Source: JBEBSD01 sp040394475
GTDB lineage: Bacteria; Bacteroidota; Bacteroidia; Cytophagales; Spirosomataceae
Reading direction: 5' to 3'
Assembly: GCA_040394475.1 (NCBI GenBank)
Contig: JBEBSD010000020.1
Span: forward strand, 1 to 64,000
DNA length: 64,000 bases
A program made the position numbers and the translations under genes. The notes beneath the pieces are model-generated. The model did no database searches and was not told where the DNA came from. It saw only the letters and a list, made by a program, of their open reading frames with translations. Positions 9,030 to 17,130 of this stretch are shown here, piece after piece; within the stretch, counting starts at the first letter, position 1, and each line of letters starts with the position of its first letter.

Positions 9030-10460
9030 TCAAACATAACGCCTTATCCACCGGAGAAACTTCAGCGTCTTCCCGGAGTAGGGCGGATAGAGAAACCGCA
9101 TGGTTCCGAATCTCCTTTTAATCACGCCTTTAGCATTGGAAAATTCCTGAAAACCGTAAAACCCGTTCGCTCTCCCCAACCCGCTGTGGTTCACCCCGCC
9201 AAAGGGGATTTCCGCATGCATAAACTGCAGCAACACCTCATTTACCAAGGCATTTCCGGAAGAGGTATGCTGTAACAGGTAGTCGGTGTTTTTCCGGTTC
9301 CGGCTATGGATGTACACGGCCAGAGGCTTTTCCAGTGTATTTACGAAACCTGCAGCCTCCTTCAGCGTATCAAACGGCATCACCGGCAGCAGCGGCCCAA
9401 AAATCTCCTCCTGCATAAGGGCCATTGCCGGCGAGACCCCGGTCAGCACGGTAGGAGCGATAAACAATTCCTCATCGACGACCTCTCCACCGGCAATCAC
9501 CACAGCGCCTTCCGACAGCGCCTCCTCCAGCAACCCTTTCACTCTGCCAAAATGATGCTCGTTCACGATCCTTGCGTAACTTTCCGAAAACCGGGTCCCG
9601 CGCCCGTCCGCATCGTACATCTTGCGGATATTCTCTTTTAATTCCTTCAAAAGGGCCTCGTGTACCTGCCGATGAACCATCACGTAGTCCGGTGCGATAC
9701 AGGTTTGTCCGTTGTTAAAAAACTTTGCCCAGACAAGCTGGCGGGCAGTTTCCGGGATATCGGCAGACGCATCGACAATTGCAGGGGATTTCCCCCCGAG
9801 TTCCAGCGATACCGACGCCAGGTGAGCGGCGGCGGCTTTCATCACGATTTTTCCCGTTTCGGTACTGCCGGTGAAAAACACATGGTTAAACGGCAGTTCC
9901 AGCAAAGAGGCTGCCACGTCTTTTCCCCCCTCTATCACCACCACTTCTTCCGGAGTAAATACATTGGATACCAGCTTCTTTACAAATGCGGCGGCATGGG
10001 GTGTATGTTCCGATGGCTTTATCATAGCCACGCAGCCTGCACTTACTGCTGCAATAAGTGGTTTCAGCACCAGGCTGACCGGGTAATTCCACGGGCCTAT
10101 AATCAGGGTTGTGCCCTTGGGCTCAAACTGGATATAGCTCCCGGTTCCTGCCGCCAGCACAGGCGTACTTACCCGGTGCGGCTCCATCCACCGGCGCAGG
10201 TGCCGGATGTGGTACCGAAGCTCTGTCGTGAGACTGATTACCTCCGACAACTGCGCTTCCGCCGAAGGTTTACGAAAGTCCCGATAAGTGGCCTTTTCAA
10301 TTTCCTCCACGTGAAGCAACAGGTAAGTCAGCATTCGTTTCAGTTTATCCCGGCGCTGCCTGAAGGTGCTTAGCGCCACCTCCGGTGCATACGTTCGCTG
10401 CTTTTCATAAAGTGTACGAATCGCCAGTTGAGAGGGCCTGTCTATCGGTGCCGTATCCAT
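9030..10460 (-). CDS. Class 3-type aldehyde dehydrogenase
   Basis: It oxidises aldehydes to acids with NAD(P)+. Counting from the chosen ATG (476 residues), the catalytic Cys254 lies in NNGQTCIAPDY, the general-base Glu220 in SLELGGKSP, and Asn125 in GPWNYP. The short N-terminus and hydrophobic C-terminal end (FLYPPYSGKTLKFLRW) match the ALDH3-like fatty or aromatic aldehyde group. A longer reading from 10568 adds 36 residues with no resemblance to the family, so I start at MDTAPIDRPSQ. It is transcribed alone. The substrate is not evident from the neighbours. Confidence 0.94.
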   Translation of the reverse strand: MDTAPIDRPSQLAIRTLYEKQRTYAPEVALSTFRQRRDKLKRMLTYLLLHVEEIEKATYRDFRKPSAEAQLSEVISLTTELRYHIRHLRRWMEPHRVSTPVLAAGTGSYIQFEPKGTTLIIGPWNYPVSLVLKPLIAAVSAGCVAMIKPSEHTPHAAAFVKKLVSNVFTPEEVVVIEGGKDVAASLLELPFNHVFFTGSTETGKIVMKAAAAHLASVSLELGGKSPAIVDASADIPETARQLVWAKFFNNGQTCIAPDYVMVHRQVHEALLKELKENIRKMYDADGRGTRFSESYARIVNEHHFGRVKGLLEEALSEGAVVIAGGEVVDEELFIAPTVLTGVSPAMALMQEEIFGPLLPVMPFDTLKEAAGFVNTLEKPLAVYIHSRNRKNTDYLLQHTSSGNALVNEVLLQFMHAEIPFGGVNHSGLGRANGFYGFQEFSNAKGVIKRRFGTMRFLYPPYSGKTLKFLRWIRRYV

Positions 10461-10760
10461 AATATCTGATCCTGTGATGAGAGAATAGGCATAAAATACA
10501 CTAAAATTTGTACTCAAACAATTATTGATTGAAATATTCACCTGAAACCCGCTAAAATAGCACCTCAACCCCTTCCGCCGCCGGCGTCATGGCTGTCTGC
10601 AAACCGGTCGCACGCCCGCCTCCCAACCCCACCTGCCGGCCAGCTTCATTTTTTCCATGCGGTTTTTACAGGTTTTTTTAGTAGGTTAGAGAGCCTTTTC
10701 GGCGCTTTCCCGGAAGCGCCTTCTTCATTCCGGCTATTTTCAGGGGAAAATGTCAGTACG
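10461..10760. other. Divergent intergenic region upstream of the XRE gene
   Basis: No gene is seen. At 10701-10720 there is a perfect 7-bp hairpin (GGCGCTT / AAGCGCC, loop TCCCGG) followed by TTCTTC, which could be a weak terminator or a regulator site. The rest shows no recognisable structure. Confidence 0.4.
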
Positions 10761-10792
10761 TTTGGAGATGGTATCAATAACAAGAATCTTTG
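10761..10792 (+). promoter_or_regulatory. Promoter of the XRE regulator gene
   Basis: A -33 TTTG (10761-10764) is followed after 20 bp by AATCTTTG (10785-10792), which matches the -7 consensus TAnnTTTG at all but one specified base. The spacing is right for the Bacteroidota primary sigma factor. The ATG at 10811 would have a leader of roughly 12 nt. Confidence 0.5.
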
Positions 10793-10810
10793 TGTGAAAT
10801 TCTTCTTTCG

Positions 10811-11671
10811 ATGAGTATCGTCAGTAACAATATTAAGTATTTACGAAAACTGAACGGGTATACCCAGGAGCAGCTGGCGCAGCGGATCGGCATCAAGCGG
10901 TCGCTGCTGGGAGCCTATGAAGAAGCCAGGGCTAACCCGAACTCCCTTTCACTCGACAACATGTCGAAGGAATTCGGGGTGCCTGTGGAGTTGATTTTAA
11001 ACGATGATTTAAGGGAGCGTCAACGAAAAACGGGTACCCTCTTCCGGCACAACCTCCCGCAAAAGGCAGCGGAAAGCCGGGAAGAACCTCCCCCTCCCAA
11101 AACCTTCGTTCCCAAAGAAAAAGCGGCCCCGGAAGTACTCCCCGCCGGCAACAGCAATCAAATGGGGCTGTTCAGCCATGCACCCGAAGCTCCCCCGGCC
11201 GTCACGCATCCGGCTCCCGCACCGGCGACACCGCCCGCGCTCCCGGCAGCTGCCCTCGGCAACCTTGCAATGGAAGCCCTGCAATACCGCGAAGGCGGCC
11301 GGTACAGAACCTTTGAGCCGGGCAAAGATTTCTTCCCGCCCGGCAATCCGACGCCAAGCGTCCCGACGCCCGGCGGCATTTTACTGATTACCTCCCGTTC
11401 GGAGAATTTCTACACCCTCAAAAACGCCGTTCCGTATGTTGTCGTCACCCGTGCATTGGGAACACTTTACCGCAGGGTGTTTAATCAGATGAAAGCCAAG
11501 GGCACGCTTATCCTCAGTTCCGACTTCGCGGAGTTTCCGGTTCTGGAACTCCGTTCAGATGAAATCCTGGAAACCTGGGAAGTTATTGCCTGCATCAGTA
11601 CCACGCTTCCCACGCCCGGTCACCGCATTCGTGAACTGGTCAGGGAGCTCGGGCACCTCGTCGGGGAATAA
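10811..11671 (+). CDS. XRE-family regulator with degenerate S24-like C-terminal domain
   Basis: The 286-residue protein has an N-terminal helix-turn-helix (about 3-60; RKLNGYTQEQLAQRIGIKRS). A Pro/Ala-rich linker follows (about 85-160). The C-terminal domain carries phrases such as VTRALGTLYRRVFNQMKAKG and EILETWEVIACIS that resemble the peptidase-S24-like part of other Bacteroidota XRE regulators. The Gly-Asp-Ser-Met segment that opens the S24 fold and holds the serine is not recognisable, so self-cleavage is unlikely. I start at MSIVSNNIK, after the predicted promoter, rather than at an upstream TTG. It ends 3 bp from the convergent next gene. Confidence 0.85.
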   Translation: MSIVSNNIKYLRKLNGYTQEQLAQRIGIKRSLLGAYEEARANPNSLSLDNMSKEFGVPVELILNDDLRERQRKTGTLFRHNLPQKAAESREEPPPPKTFVPKEKAAPEVLPAGNSNQMGLFSHAPEAPPAVTHPAPAPATPPALPAAALGNLAMEALQYREGGRYRTFEPGKDFFPPGNPTPSVPTPGGILLITSRSENFYTLKNAVPYVVVTRALGTLYRRVFNQMKAKGTLILSSDFAEFPVLELRSDEILETWEVIACISTTLPTPGHRIRELVRELGHLVGE

Positions 11672-11674
11672 TCC

Positions 11675-12451
11675 TTACTGCCGCCCGGTGAGCTTATTCA
11701 ACGCTTCGGCCAGCCGGTCCAATACCCTGTTTTTAGGATGTAATTCCTTTACGCCATTTCCAAAGCGGTACCAATCCGATTCCGGCAGCAACAAGTAGCG
11801 CCCCTCTTTCACAGGTGTATTTTTCAATCCTTCTTCCGGATCCAATTCGGTATTCAGAAAGATCATCCGGATCAATTCCTGCAGCTTACTCCAGTCGTGT
11901 AATTCCAGCGGACGGTCATCGACCCGCACACTGAAGGTCCGGTCGGCAAAATAGCCATTCAGCGTGAGCCGGGTTGTCCGGTCCTTACGGATGTCCAGGT
12001 ATTGAATTACCAACGGCGCTTCAACGCCATCTGTTTCGTAAATGGCTTGCTTGAGCTCCTGGATCAGGTACACCCATTTTTGAATATTGCTATCCGCTAC
12101 ATACACCGTTTCCGTTTCACCCGCTAAGCGCGACTGGAGGGCGATCATAAAATCCTGCTGGGTCGAATCCGTTGGTTCCGGCAACACTCTTGTCGTTTTC
12201 AGCAACGCGTCCAGCTGCTGCTTCCAAACCTTATGCAGGGAGCCCTGCCACACAAAGTCATCCTGCAGCGAAAATCCTTCTTCCAGGATTTCATCTGCTG
12301 TCAGCTCTTGTCTTCCACTGTATTCCTGCCGGAAACTCAGTTGCAGCGCAGACGGGTTTTCATCGATTACAAGCTGGTAATCATGCGCAAAGGGAGGCGG
12401 AATGTCCGGAATAGTCTGACTGGTAATGACGAGTTGTTCGTAAGGGAACAT
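11675..12451 (-). CDS. Conserved hypothetical protein (menE operon)
   Basis: I do not recognise the family. The 258-residue product has no signal peptide or membrane segment and looks cytoplasmic, with a mixed acidic/basic composition. Features include an N-terminal strand-rich region (VITSQTIPDIPPPF), a helical middle (QKWVYLIQELKQAIY) and a C-terminal RFGNGVKELHPKNRVLDRL. The start at MFPYEQLVI lies 7 bp after the menE stop, so it is very likely the third gene of that operon. A longer reading overlapping menE is less likely. Its role may be tied to menE or simply to shared transcription; nothing in the sequence decides this. Confidence 0.75.
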   Translation of the reverse strand: MFPYEQLVITSQTIPDIPPPFAHDYQLVIDENPSALQLSFRQEYSGRQELTADEILEEGFSLQDDFVWQGSLHKVWKQQLDALLKTTRVLPEPTDSTQQDFMIALQSRLAGETETVYVADSNIQKWVYLIQELKQAIYETDGVEAPLVIQYLDIRKDRTTRLTLNGYFADRTFSVRVDDRPLELHDWSKLQELIRMIFLNTELDPEEGLKNTPVKEGRYLLLPESDWYRFGNGVKELHPKNRVLDRLAEALNKLTGRQ

Positions 12452-12458
12452 AAGCTTA

Positions 12459-13532
12459 TTAGATTTGGTTGATACGCTTCTGCAGGGCCGTGACGGTAGC
12501 GGATCTGTCCGTCTTGTCACTCCCTGTTTTACTGATTTTTTCTACAAAATAAACCGTTTTAGGGTATTCATACCGGGTCAGCGCCAATCCGTGCAGGTTT
12601 TCCAGCAGCGCCCGGGTCGCCGCTTCAACCGGCCCCTCCACGACCAATATCACCTTCTGACCGAGACGTTCGTCCGGCTCATGCCATACAAAGAATGTGT
12701 TCGGGATGCCGGTTTCATGGAACAGCTGCTCCAGTGCTTTTTCCACTTTTTCCACCTGAATTTTCACCCCTCCTGAGTTGATAATGTTATCGATCCTGCC
12801 GGAAAGCTGAAAACCACGGTCCGGCAGCATTACTGCTTTATCGTTCGTCCGGATTCTTTTAAAATCAGTCACCGCACCTTCGAAATACAAACAGCCCCGT
12901 TCGTCCAATCCGTAAACCAGTCCGTCCAGCACCGTGTATACACTTTCCCGCCCATCCTTAACCTGCCGCAATGCCACATGGGAAACAGTTTCGGTCATCC
13001 CGTACCCGTGGAAAACAGGCTGCTGCAGCGCTTTGAACAATTCTGCCTGGCGCGCGGTGATCTCCGAGCCACCGAGGAGAATTTTCCCCAGTTTCTTTGC
13101 CTGCGTTTGGGTATTTTCATTCACAAGGACCTCCATGAGCTGCATGGGGACAAGAGCTGTAAAATCGAATGCGCTGCTTTCCGGTAAGCCCAGCAACGGA
13201 TTTGCTGCCGGTTCCGATACGGTCAGCTCCCAGCCCAGCTCCATTCCCCTGACCAGCATCATCAGACCGGCGATGTAATCTACCTGTAGACACACCAGCG
13301 CCCGGGTTCCGGACGGCAGTTCCAACGCCTTCTCCGTTGCGCGCGCACTGGCTCTCATTTGGGCCGCTGTGATGCTGATTTCCTTAGGCGTACCCGTTGA
13401 GCCCGAAGTGTGCAGGCGGTATTCGGTTTTCCCGGCGAGCCATTCGGAACAAATCGTAATAACCTTCTGAAAATAGGCATTCTGGTGACGCAGGCCGCCA
13501 ACGGTATCCCGGTTAAAAGTCAGGTATTCCAT
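12459..13532 (-). CDS. menE: o-Succinylbenzoate-CoA ligase, menaquinone biosynthesis
   Basis: This adenylate-forming enzyme activates o-succinylbenzoate with CoA on the route to menaquinone, the respiratory quinone of Bacteroidota. The ATP-binding loop HTSGSTGTPK lies at residues 41-50. Then come GYGMTETVSH (A5 motif), QLSGRIDNIINSGGVKI (A7/A8 region) and a C-terminal lysine in KTGSDKTDR. At 357 residues it is short, with a reduced N-terminal lobe, as in other Bacteroidota MenE proteins. Its ATG shares one base with the stop of the upstream PLP-enzyme gene (TGATG), which suggests coupled translation. Confidence 0.9.
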   Translation of the reverse strand: MEYLTFNRDTVGGLRHQNAYFQKVITICSEWLAGKTEYRLHTSGSTGTPKEISITAAQMRASARATEKALELPSGTRALVCLQVDYIAGLMMLVRGMELGWELTVSEPAANPLLGLPESSAFDFTALVPMQLMEVLVNENTQTQAKKLGKILLGGSEITARQAELFKALQQPVFHGYGMTETVSHVALRQVKDGRESVYTVLDGLVYGLDERGCLYFEGAVTDFKRIRTNDKAVMLPDRGFQLSGRIDNIINSGGVKIQVEKVEKALEQLFHETGIPNTFFVWHEPDERLGQKVILVVEGPVEAATRALLENLHGLALTRYEYPKTVYFVEKISKTGSDKTDRSATVTALQKRINQI

Positions 13533-14671
13533 CAGCCCAGCGCCTGTTTCAGGTCGGTTACCAGATCGTCCGCATCCTCGATCCCGACACTTAACCGGAT
13601 CAGCGTATCATGAATTCCCAATGCGGCCCGTTCTTCTTCCGGAAGGCCCGCATGGCTCATACTTGCCGGATGCGCACACAATGATTCCACACCGCCCAAT
13701 GATTCTGCCAATACAAAGAGCTGCAGCCGTTCCATGATGCGGATCGTTTCCTCACGGGTCCCGGCAGCCGGTTCAAAGGAGATCATGCCGCCGAATCCCC
13801 GCAGGAGGCGGGCCGCGAGGGCATGTCCCGGATGCGAAGGAAGTCCCGGATAATAAACCCGTTTCACGGCGGGGTTTTCTGACAGCCACACCGCTATTTT
13901 TCCCGCATTCTCACAGTGCCGCTGCATTCGAACATGCAGGGTTTTCAAGCCTCTCAACGCCAAAAAACAGTCCTGAGGGCCCGGAATAGCGCCACCACTG
14001 ATCTGGATGAACCTTAGCCGGTCTGCCAGATCCTCCCGTTTGACCACCAGCGCACCCATCACCGTATCCGAATGGCCTCCCAGGTATTTCGTCACCGAAT
14101 GCACCACTATATCTATCCCCCAATCCAGCGGGTTAAACAAGTAAGGGGAGGCAAACGTACTGTCCACAGCCGTAAGAATTTCCCGGCTTTTCGCCGCGAG
14201 CACAACCTGCTCGATATCGGTCAGGTACAACAGCGGATTGGAGGGCATTTCCATCCAGATCAGGCGCGTCCTTTCCGTAAGCGTGCGCAACAGTACCGCT
14301 TCATCATTCAAATCGATAAAATGAAACTTCAGCCCGTAAGGCTCATATACTTTCGTCATAAGCCGAAACGTCCCGCCATACAAATCCCTGGTGGCAACCA
14401 CCTCATCACCCGGCTTTAACAATCTCAGAACCGCATCCACGGCTGCCATTCCCGATCCGAAACAAAAGCCGTCAGAACCGTTCTCAAGTGCCGCCAGCGA
14501 TGCTTCCAGCGCCGCCCGCGTCGGGTTTCCCGTGCGGGAATACGTATACCCCTTATGTTTCCCCGGTCGCTGCTGTGCGTAGGTAGCAGCCTGATAAACA
14601 GGGGTTACAACAGCCCCCGCTCCTGCGTCCGGCCCCGTACCGGCATGTATGGCTTTCGTAGCAAACTTCAT
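13532..14671 (-). CDS. Cystathionine gamma-synthase/lyase family PLP enzyme
   Basis: A member of the Cys/Met metabolism PLP family that handles cystathionine or homoserine esters during transsulfuration. Counting from the chosen start (379 residues), Lys195 in HSVTKYLGGHSD is the expected PLP lysine; YSRTGNPTR and FGSGMAAVDAVL are also typical. The sequence does not separate synthase from lyase with certainty. An upstream ATG would add 8 residues, but MKFATKAIHAG is the standard N-terminus. It is the first gene of an operon with menE and an unknown gene. A TATATTTG box lies 63 bp upstream. Confidence 0.92.
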   Translation of the reverse strand: MKFATKAIHAGTGPDAGAGAVVTPVYQAATYAQQRPGKHKGYTYSRTGNPTRAALEASLAALENGSDGFCFGSGMAAVDAVLRLLKPGDEVVATRDLYGGTFRLMTKVYEPYGLKFHFIDLNDEAVLLRTLTERTRLIWMEMPSNPLLYLTDIEQVVLAAKSREILTAVDSTFASPYLFNPLDWGIDIVVHSVTKYLGGHSDTVMGALVVKREDLADRLRFIQISGGAIPGPQDCFLALRGLKTLHVRMQRHCENAGKIAVWLSENPAVKRVYYPGLPSHPGHALAARLLRGFGGMISFEPAAGTREETIRIMERLQLFVLAESLGGVESLCAHPASMSHAGLPEEERAALGIHDTLIRLSVGIEDADDLVTDLKQALG

Positions 14672-14733
14672 GAATCTCTTTGTTAGCATCGCCATGAGCA
14701 GCCTGTGGGCCGCCCCGGCAAAGGTTTCGTAAA

Positions 14734-14741
14734 CAAATATA
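14734..14741 (-). promoter_or_regulatory. Promoter -7 box for the PLP enzyme-menE operon
   Basis: CAAATATA on the + strand reads TATATTTG on the minus strand, an exact TAnnTTTG match. No clear TTTG at -33 was found. The implied leader is about 56 nt. The rest of 14672-14910 shows no gene. Confidence 0.5.
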
Positions 14742-14910
14742 GGACATTGAACAGTACCTTGCTTATTTTATCCGGATTGCCCGTTTGTACTGGCACATTT
14801 TTTTAAGATACTTCTCCTGTCAGGAATGCCGGCCCAAACCTTTTTATCCGGCAGACCGGTCCGTCAATAGCAAAGTTTATACTATCCTATTTATTTTAAT
14901 ACGCTAACCC

Positions 14911-15783
14911 ATGAGAAAACTGGCCTTATTTCTATTCATTGCTGTGGTTGCAGGCTGTCGGGATAAAAGTGAAAACGTAGGTCCCAACCGGGCGGATCAT
15001 TTTGTCGGGACGTATTATGCGACACAATCCGCCACCGACAAGTCGTCCTTCTACGTATGGGTAGTCACCCGCAAAGCCAATAACAAACTCAACATCGGTT
15101 ATTACATTGAGGACAGCTACCCGACCGGAAACAATACCTCCAGAAAGCGGGAAGTTTATTTCCTGGAAGACGTGACCATCAGCAATGACAGCACCTTTGC
15201 CGTTAACGAAACCGATTCTGACGCCGCTGTACCTACCCGGATAGAGGGGACCGGAAGCCTGAAACGCTTCGAGGACGGGTCAGAAAAAATTCTGATCAAC
15301 CTTTCTTTTACCGGAACCAATAACCAGTCCGTGCGCAATGCAGAGTATGTAGAGCTTCTGAAGGTGCCCAATCTGATCGACGATGATCCTACGGTCAACG
15401 ATTTCGACTATATCGGCACGTACCAGACTGAATTACCGGAAGCTTCTAAAACTGCTACTCACAAATGGGTTGTCAACTTTAAAAACAGTTCTACTTTTTC
15501 GGTCGACTACAGTATCAATGACCGGTTTAATCAGGGCAGTATCGTAGAGTTGTTGAACAGTTACACCATTCAGGAAGTAAAAAAACTCAACAATAACTCA
15601 TTGGCTATTGACCTCACCGTTGAAGAAACCAACAGTAAAGATAAAATCCGGATCAAGGCACTCGGCACCAAGCTGGTGAGAGGCGTCAGCGAACCTCCCC
15701 GGATTGCCACCATTGTGAAGATCGTGAATGAGACCCAGAACATTACCCGGATGGAATACCTGGAACTGAGAAAACAACAATAA
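14911..15783 (+). CDS. Lipoprotein with a duplicated domain, function unknown
   Basis: The 290-residue product has a lipoprotein signal peptide with the lipobox VAGC (Cys16), so it should be anchored to the envelope. The mature part appears to be two copies of one domain. Each opens with GTY (FVGTYYAT near residue 31, YIGTYQTE near 168), has a central Trp-Val-Val strand (VWVVTRK, KWVVNFK) and closes with YVELLKV or YLELRK. The pattern suggests beta-sandwich or lipocalin-like folds; I know no named family. The next gene starts 3 bp later, so they form a pair. Confidence 0.82.
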   Translation: MRKLALFLFIAVVAGCRDKSENVGPNRADHFVGTYYATQSATDKSSFYVWVVTRKANNKLNIGYYIEDSYPTGNNTSRKREVYFLEDVTISNDSTFAVNETDSDAAVPTRIEGTGSLKRFEDGSEKILINLSFTGTNNQSVRNAEYVELLKVPNLIDDDPTVNDFDYIGTYQTELPEASKTATHKWVVNFKNSSTFSVDYSINDRFNQGSIVELLNSYTIQEVKKLNNNSLAIDLTVEETNSKDKIRIKALGTKLVRGVSEPPRIATIVKIVNETQNITRMEYLELRKQQ

Positions 15784-15785
15784 CG

Positions 15786-16901
15786 TTGGTTGTCGCAGAT
15801 TTCATACAACGTATCCTATCCTTACAATCCGGCGGGGGAGACGCTCCTCCGCCGGGCCTCCAGCCGGGCCTCCAGCCGGGCCTTTTTCCTTCTTACAGGT
15901 CCAATCCCTTCCTGGGGTATCGCCGTCCGGACACCAACCTGTTCTTTTCGGCGATCACTGCTTTTACCCTGCAAACCATCCGGCCGCTGGTAGCGTCGGC
16001 AGCACTCCGGGAACAACTCCGACAGATTATTACCGGCGTGACAGCCAACTATCCTGACTTCCGGAACAAAGACGGGCTGAACACCTATAATTTCTGGAAA
16101 ACCCGTCCTTCCGATCATTTTTCCAACGGGTACCTCTTCCGGCATTTTGAACATTTCCGTATTCCGGATGACGCCGATGACACGGCAATGGTCTACCTGA
16201 CCACCGAGCCGGACCGCCAACAGCTCCTTTGGCTGAAAGATAAGCTTGCGCAGCATGCCAACGGAACCAGTCAACGGGTCAAAAACACGTATTCCGAATA
16301 CAAGTCCCTGACCGCTTATTCGACATGGTTCGGAAAAAAAATGTACATCGAACTGGATGCCTGCGTCCTCAGCAATGTGCTCTACTGCCTCTACCGTTAC
16401 AAGCTGCCCTTCAATCAGCACGACCAGGACAGCCTGCTCTATATTCGTTCGGTCATTGAAACCGGCCGTTATAAAACCGAACCCTTTCGCTGCGCCCATC
16501 AATATCCGCGCACTCCGCTGATCATTTATCATGTGGCCCGGCTGGTGGCTGCATTTGAACCCCTTTTTCTAAAGAAAATCAAACCGGAGCTCCTCCGTAC
16601 CTGCTACGAGCTGCTGGAAAGTCCCGTACACCCGATGGACCGGGTTTTACTCAGTACTTCCCTGCTTCGCCTGGGAGAAAATCCTGTGCCGGTGCCGGTT
16701 CATACCTATACGGCAAAGGATTTCCAAGGCTTCTGGTTCTTTATTGCCGGTTTGCTTACAGCTTATGAAAATCCGTTGCTGTACCGGATTGCCCATTCGA
16801 AATGGTTTCATATGTACTGGGAATGTGAAGCGCATTGCTGGGCGCTGCTGGCGGAGTACACCGCCCTGCACCACAGGGCGGCACATTTGCCGGTCGCATA
16901 A
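15786..16901 (+). CDS. Putative alpha/alpha-barrel protein with a DxDD motif
   Basis: A 371-residue protein with no clear signal peptide. The phrase PDDADDTAMVYL (127-138) closely resembles the PDxDDTAVV motif of class II terpene cyclases such as squalene-hopene cyclase, where the middle Asp protonates the substrate; here the DxDD is Asp129-Ala-Asp131-Asp132. The length fits a single alpha/alpha barrel rather than the two-barrel cyclases. QW repeats are not evident, so activity is uncertain. The only start in frame near the preceding gene is TTG, 2 bp after its stop, and the next in-frame ATG lies inside the DxDD region. It may instead be a structural relative without cyclase activity. Confidence 0.7.
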   Translation: MVVADFIQRILSLQSGGGDAPPPGLQPGLQPGLFPSYRSNPFLGYRRPDTNLFFSAITAFTLQTIRPLVASAALREQLRQIITGVTANYPDFRNKDGLNTYNFWKTRPSDHFSNGYLFRHFEHFRIPDDADDTAMVYLTTEPDRQQLLWLKDKLAQHANGTSQRVKNTYSEYKSLTAYSTWFGKKMYIELDACVLSNVLYCLYRYKLPFNQHDQDSLLYIRSVIETGRYKTEPFRCAHQYPRTPLIIYHVARLVAAFEPLFLKKIKPELLRTCYELLESPVHPMDRVLLSTSLLRLGENPVPVPVHTYTAKDFQGFWFFIAGLLTAYENPLLYRIAHSKWFHMYWECEAHCWALLAEYTALHHRAAHLPVA

Positions 16902-16954
16902 ACGGGAATCGGACCTTACTGATTACGCCCTACTAAATATTGGAAAATTTACTT

Positions 16955-16985
16955 TTTGACTTTCGCAAAACATTGCTTACTTTAT
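16955..16985 (+). promoter_or_regulatory. Candidate promoter of the PSD1-DUF1501 operon
   Basis: TTTG (16955-16958), a 19-bp spacer, then TACTTTAT (16978-16985), which matches TAnnTTTG at four of six specified bases. The spacing is good and the box is weak. The predicted transcript would include the 20-codon leader frame at 17068. Confidence 0.35.
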
Positions 16986-17067
16986 GCACGCGAATGCAAT
17001 AGCGGACATGCCGCCCTTTGCGGTGCATGTACCTGTAACGAATAAGGGTCGATAAGGAAGAGGTTCA

Positions 17068-17130
17068 ATGAAAGCATTGATGAGTACGGATAAAACCGTT
17101 AAAAATTCCGTCGGAGCGTGGGGGAGATGA
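17068..17130 (+). CDS. Possible 20-codon leader ORF
   Basis: An ATG preceded by a strong purine-rich site (AAGGAAGAGG, 17054-17063) opens a 20-codon frame (MKALMSTDKTVK...) whose TGA overlaps the ATG of the next gene in an ATGA arrangement. The overlap and the ribosome site, which is unusually good for this genome, suggest translation coupled to the PSD1 gene. The peptide matches nothing known; it could be a leader peptide or chance. Confidence 0.35.
   Translation: MKALMSTDKTVKNSVGAWGR

Noticed and set aside
16932..16945. Third copy of the shared operator upstream of the PSD1 operon (ACTAAATATTGGAA)
   Set aside because: Only loosely similar to TTGAACTATATTGAA, lacks the CTTCC...TTTTGGCC block and has the wrong distance to the -7 box.
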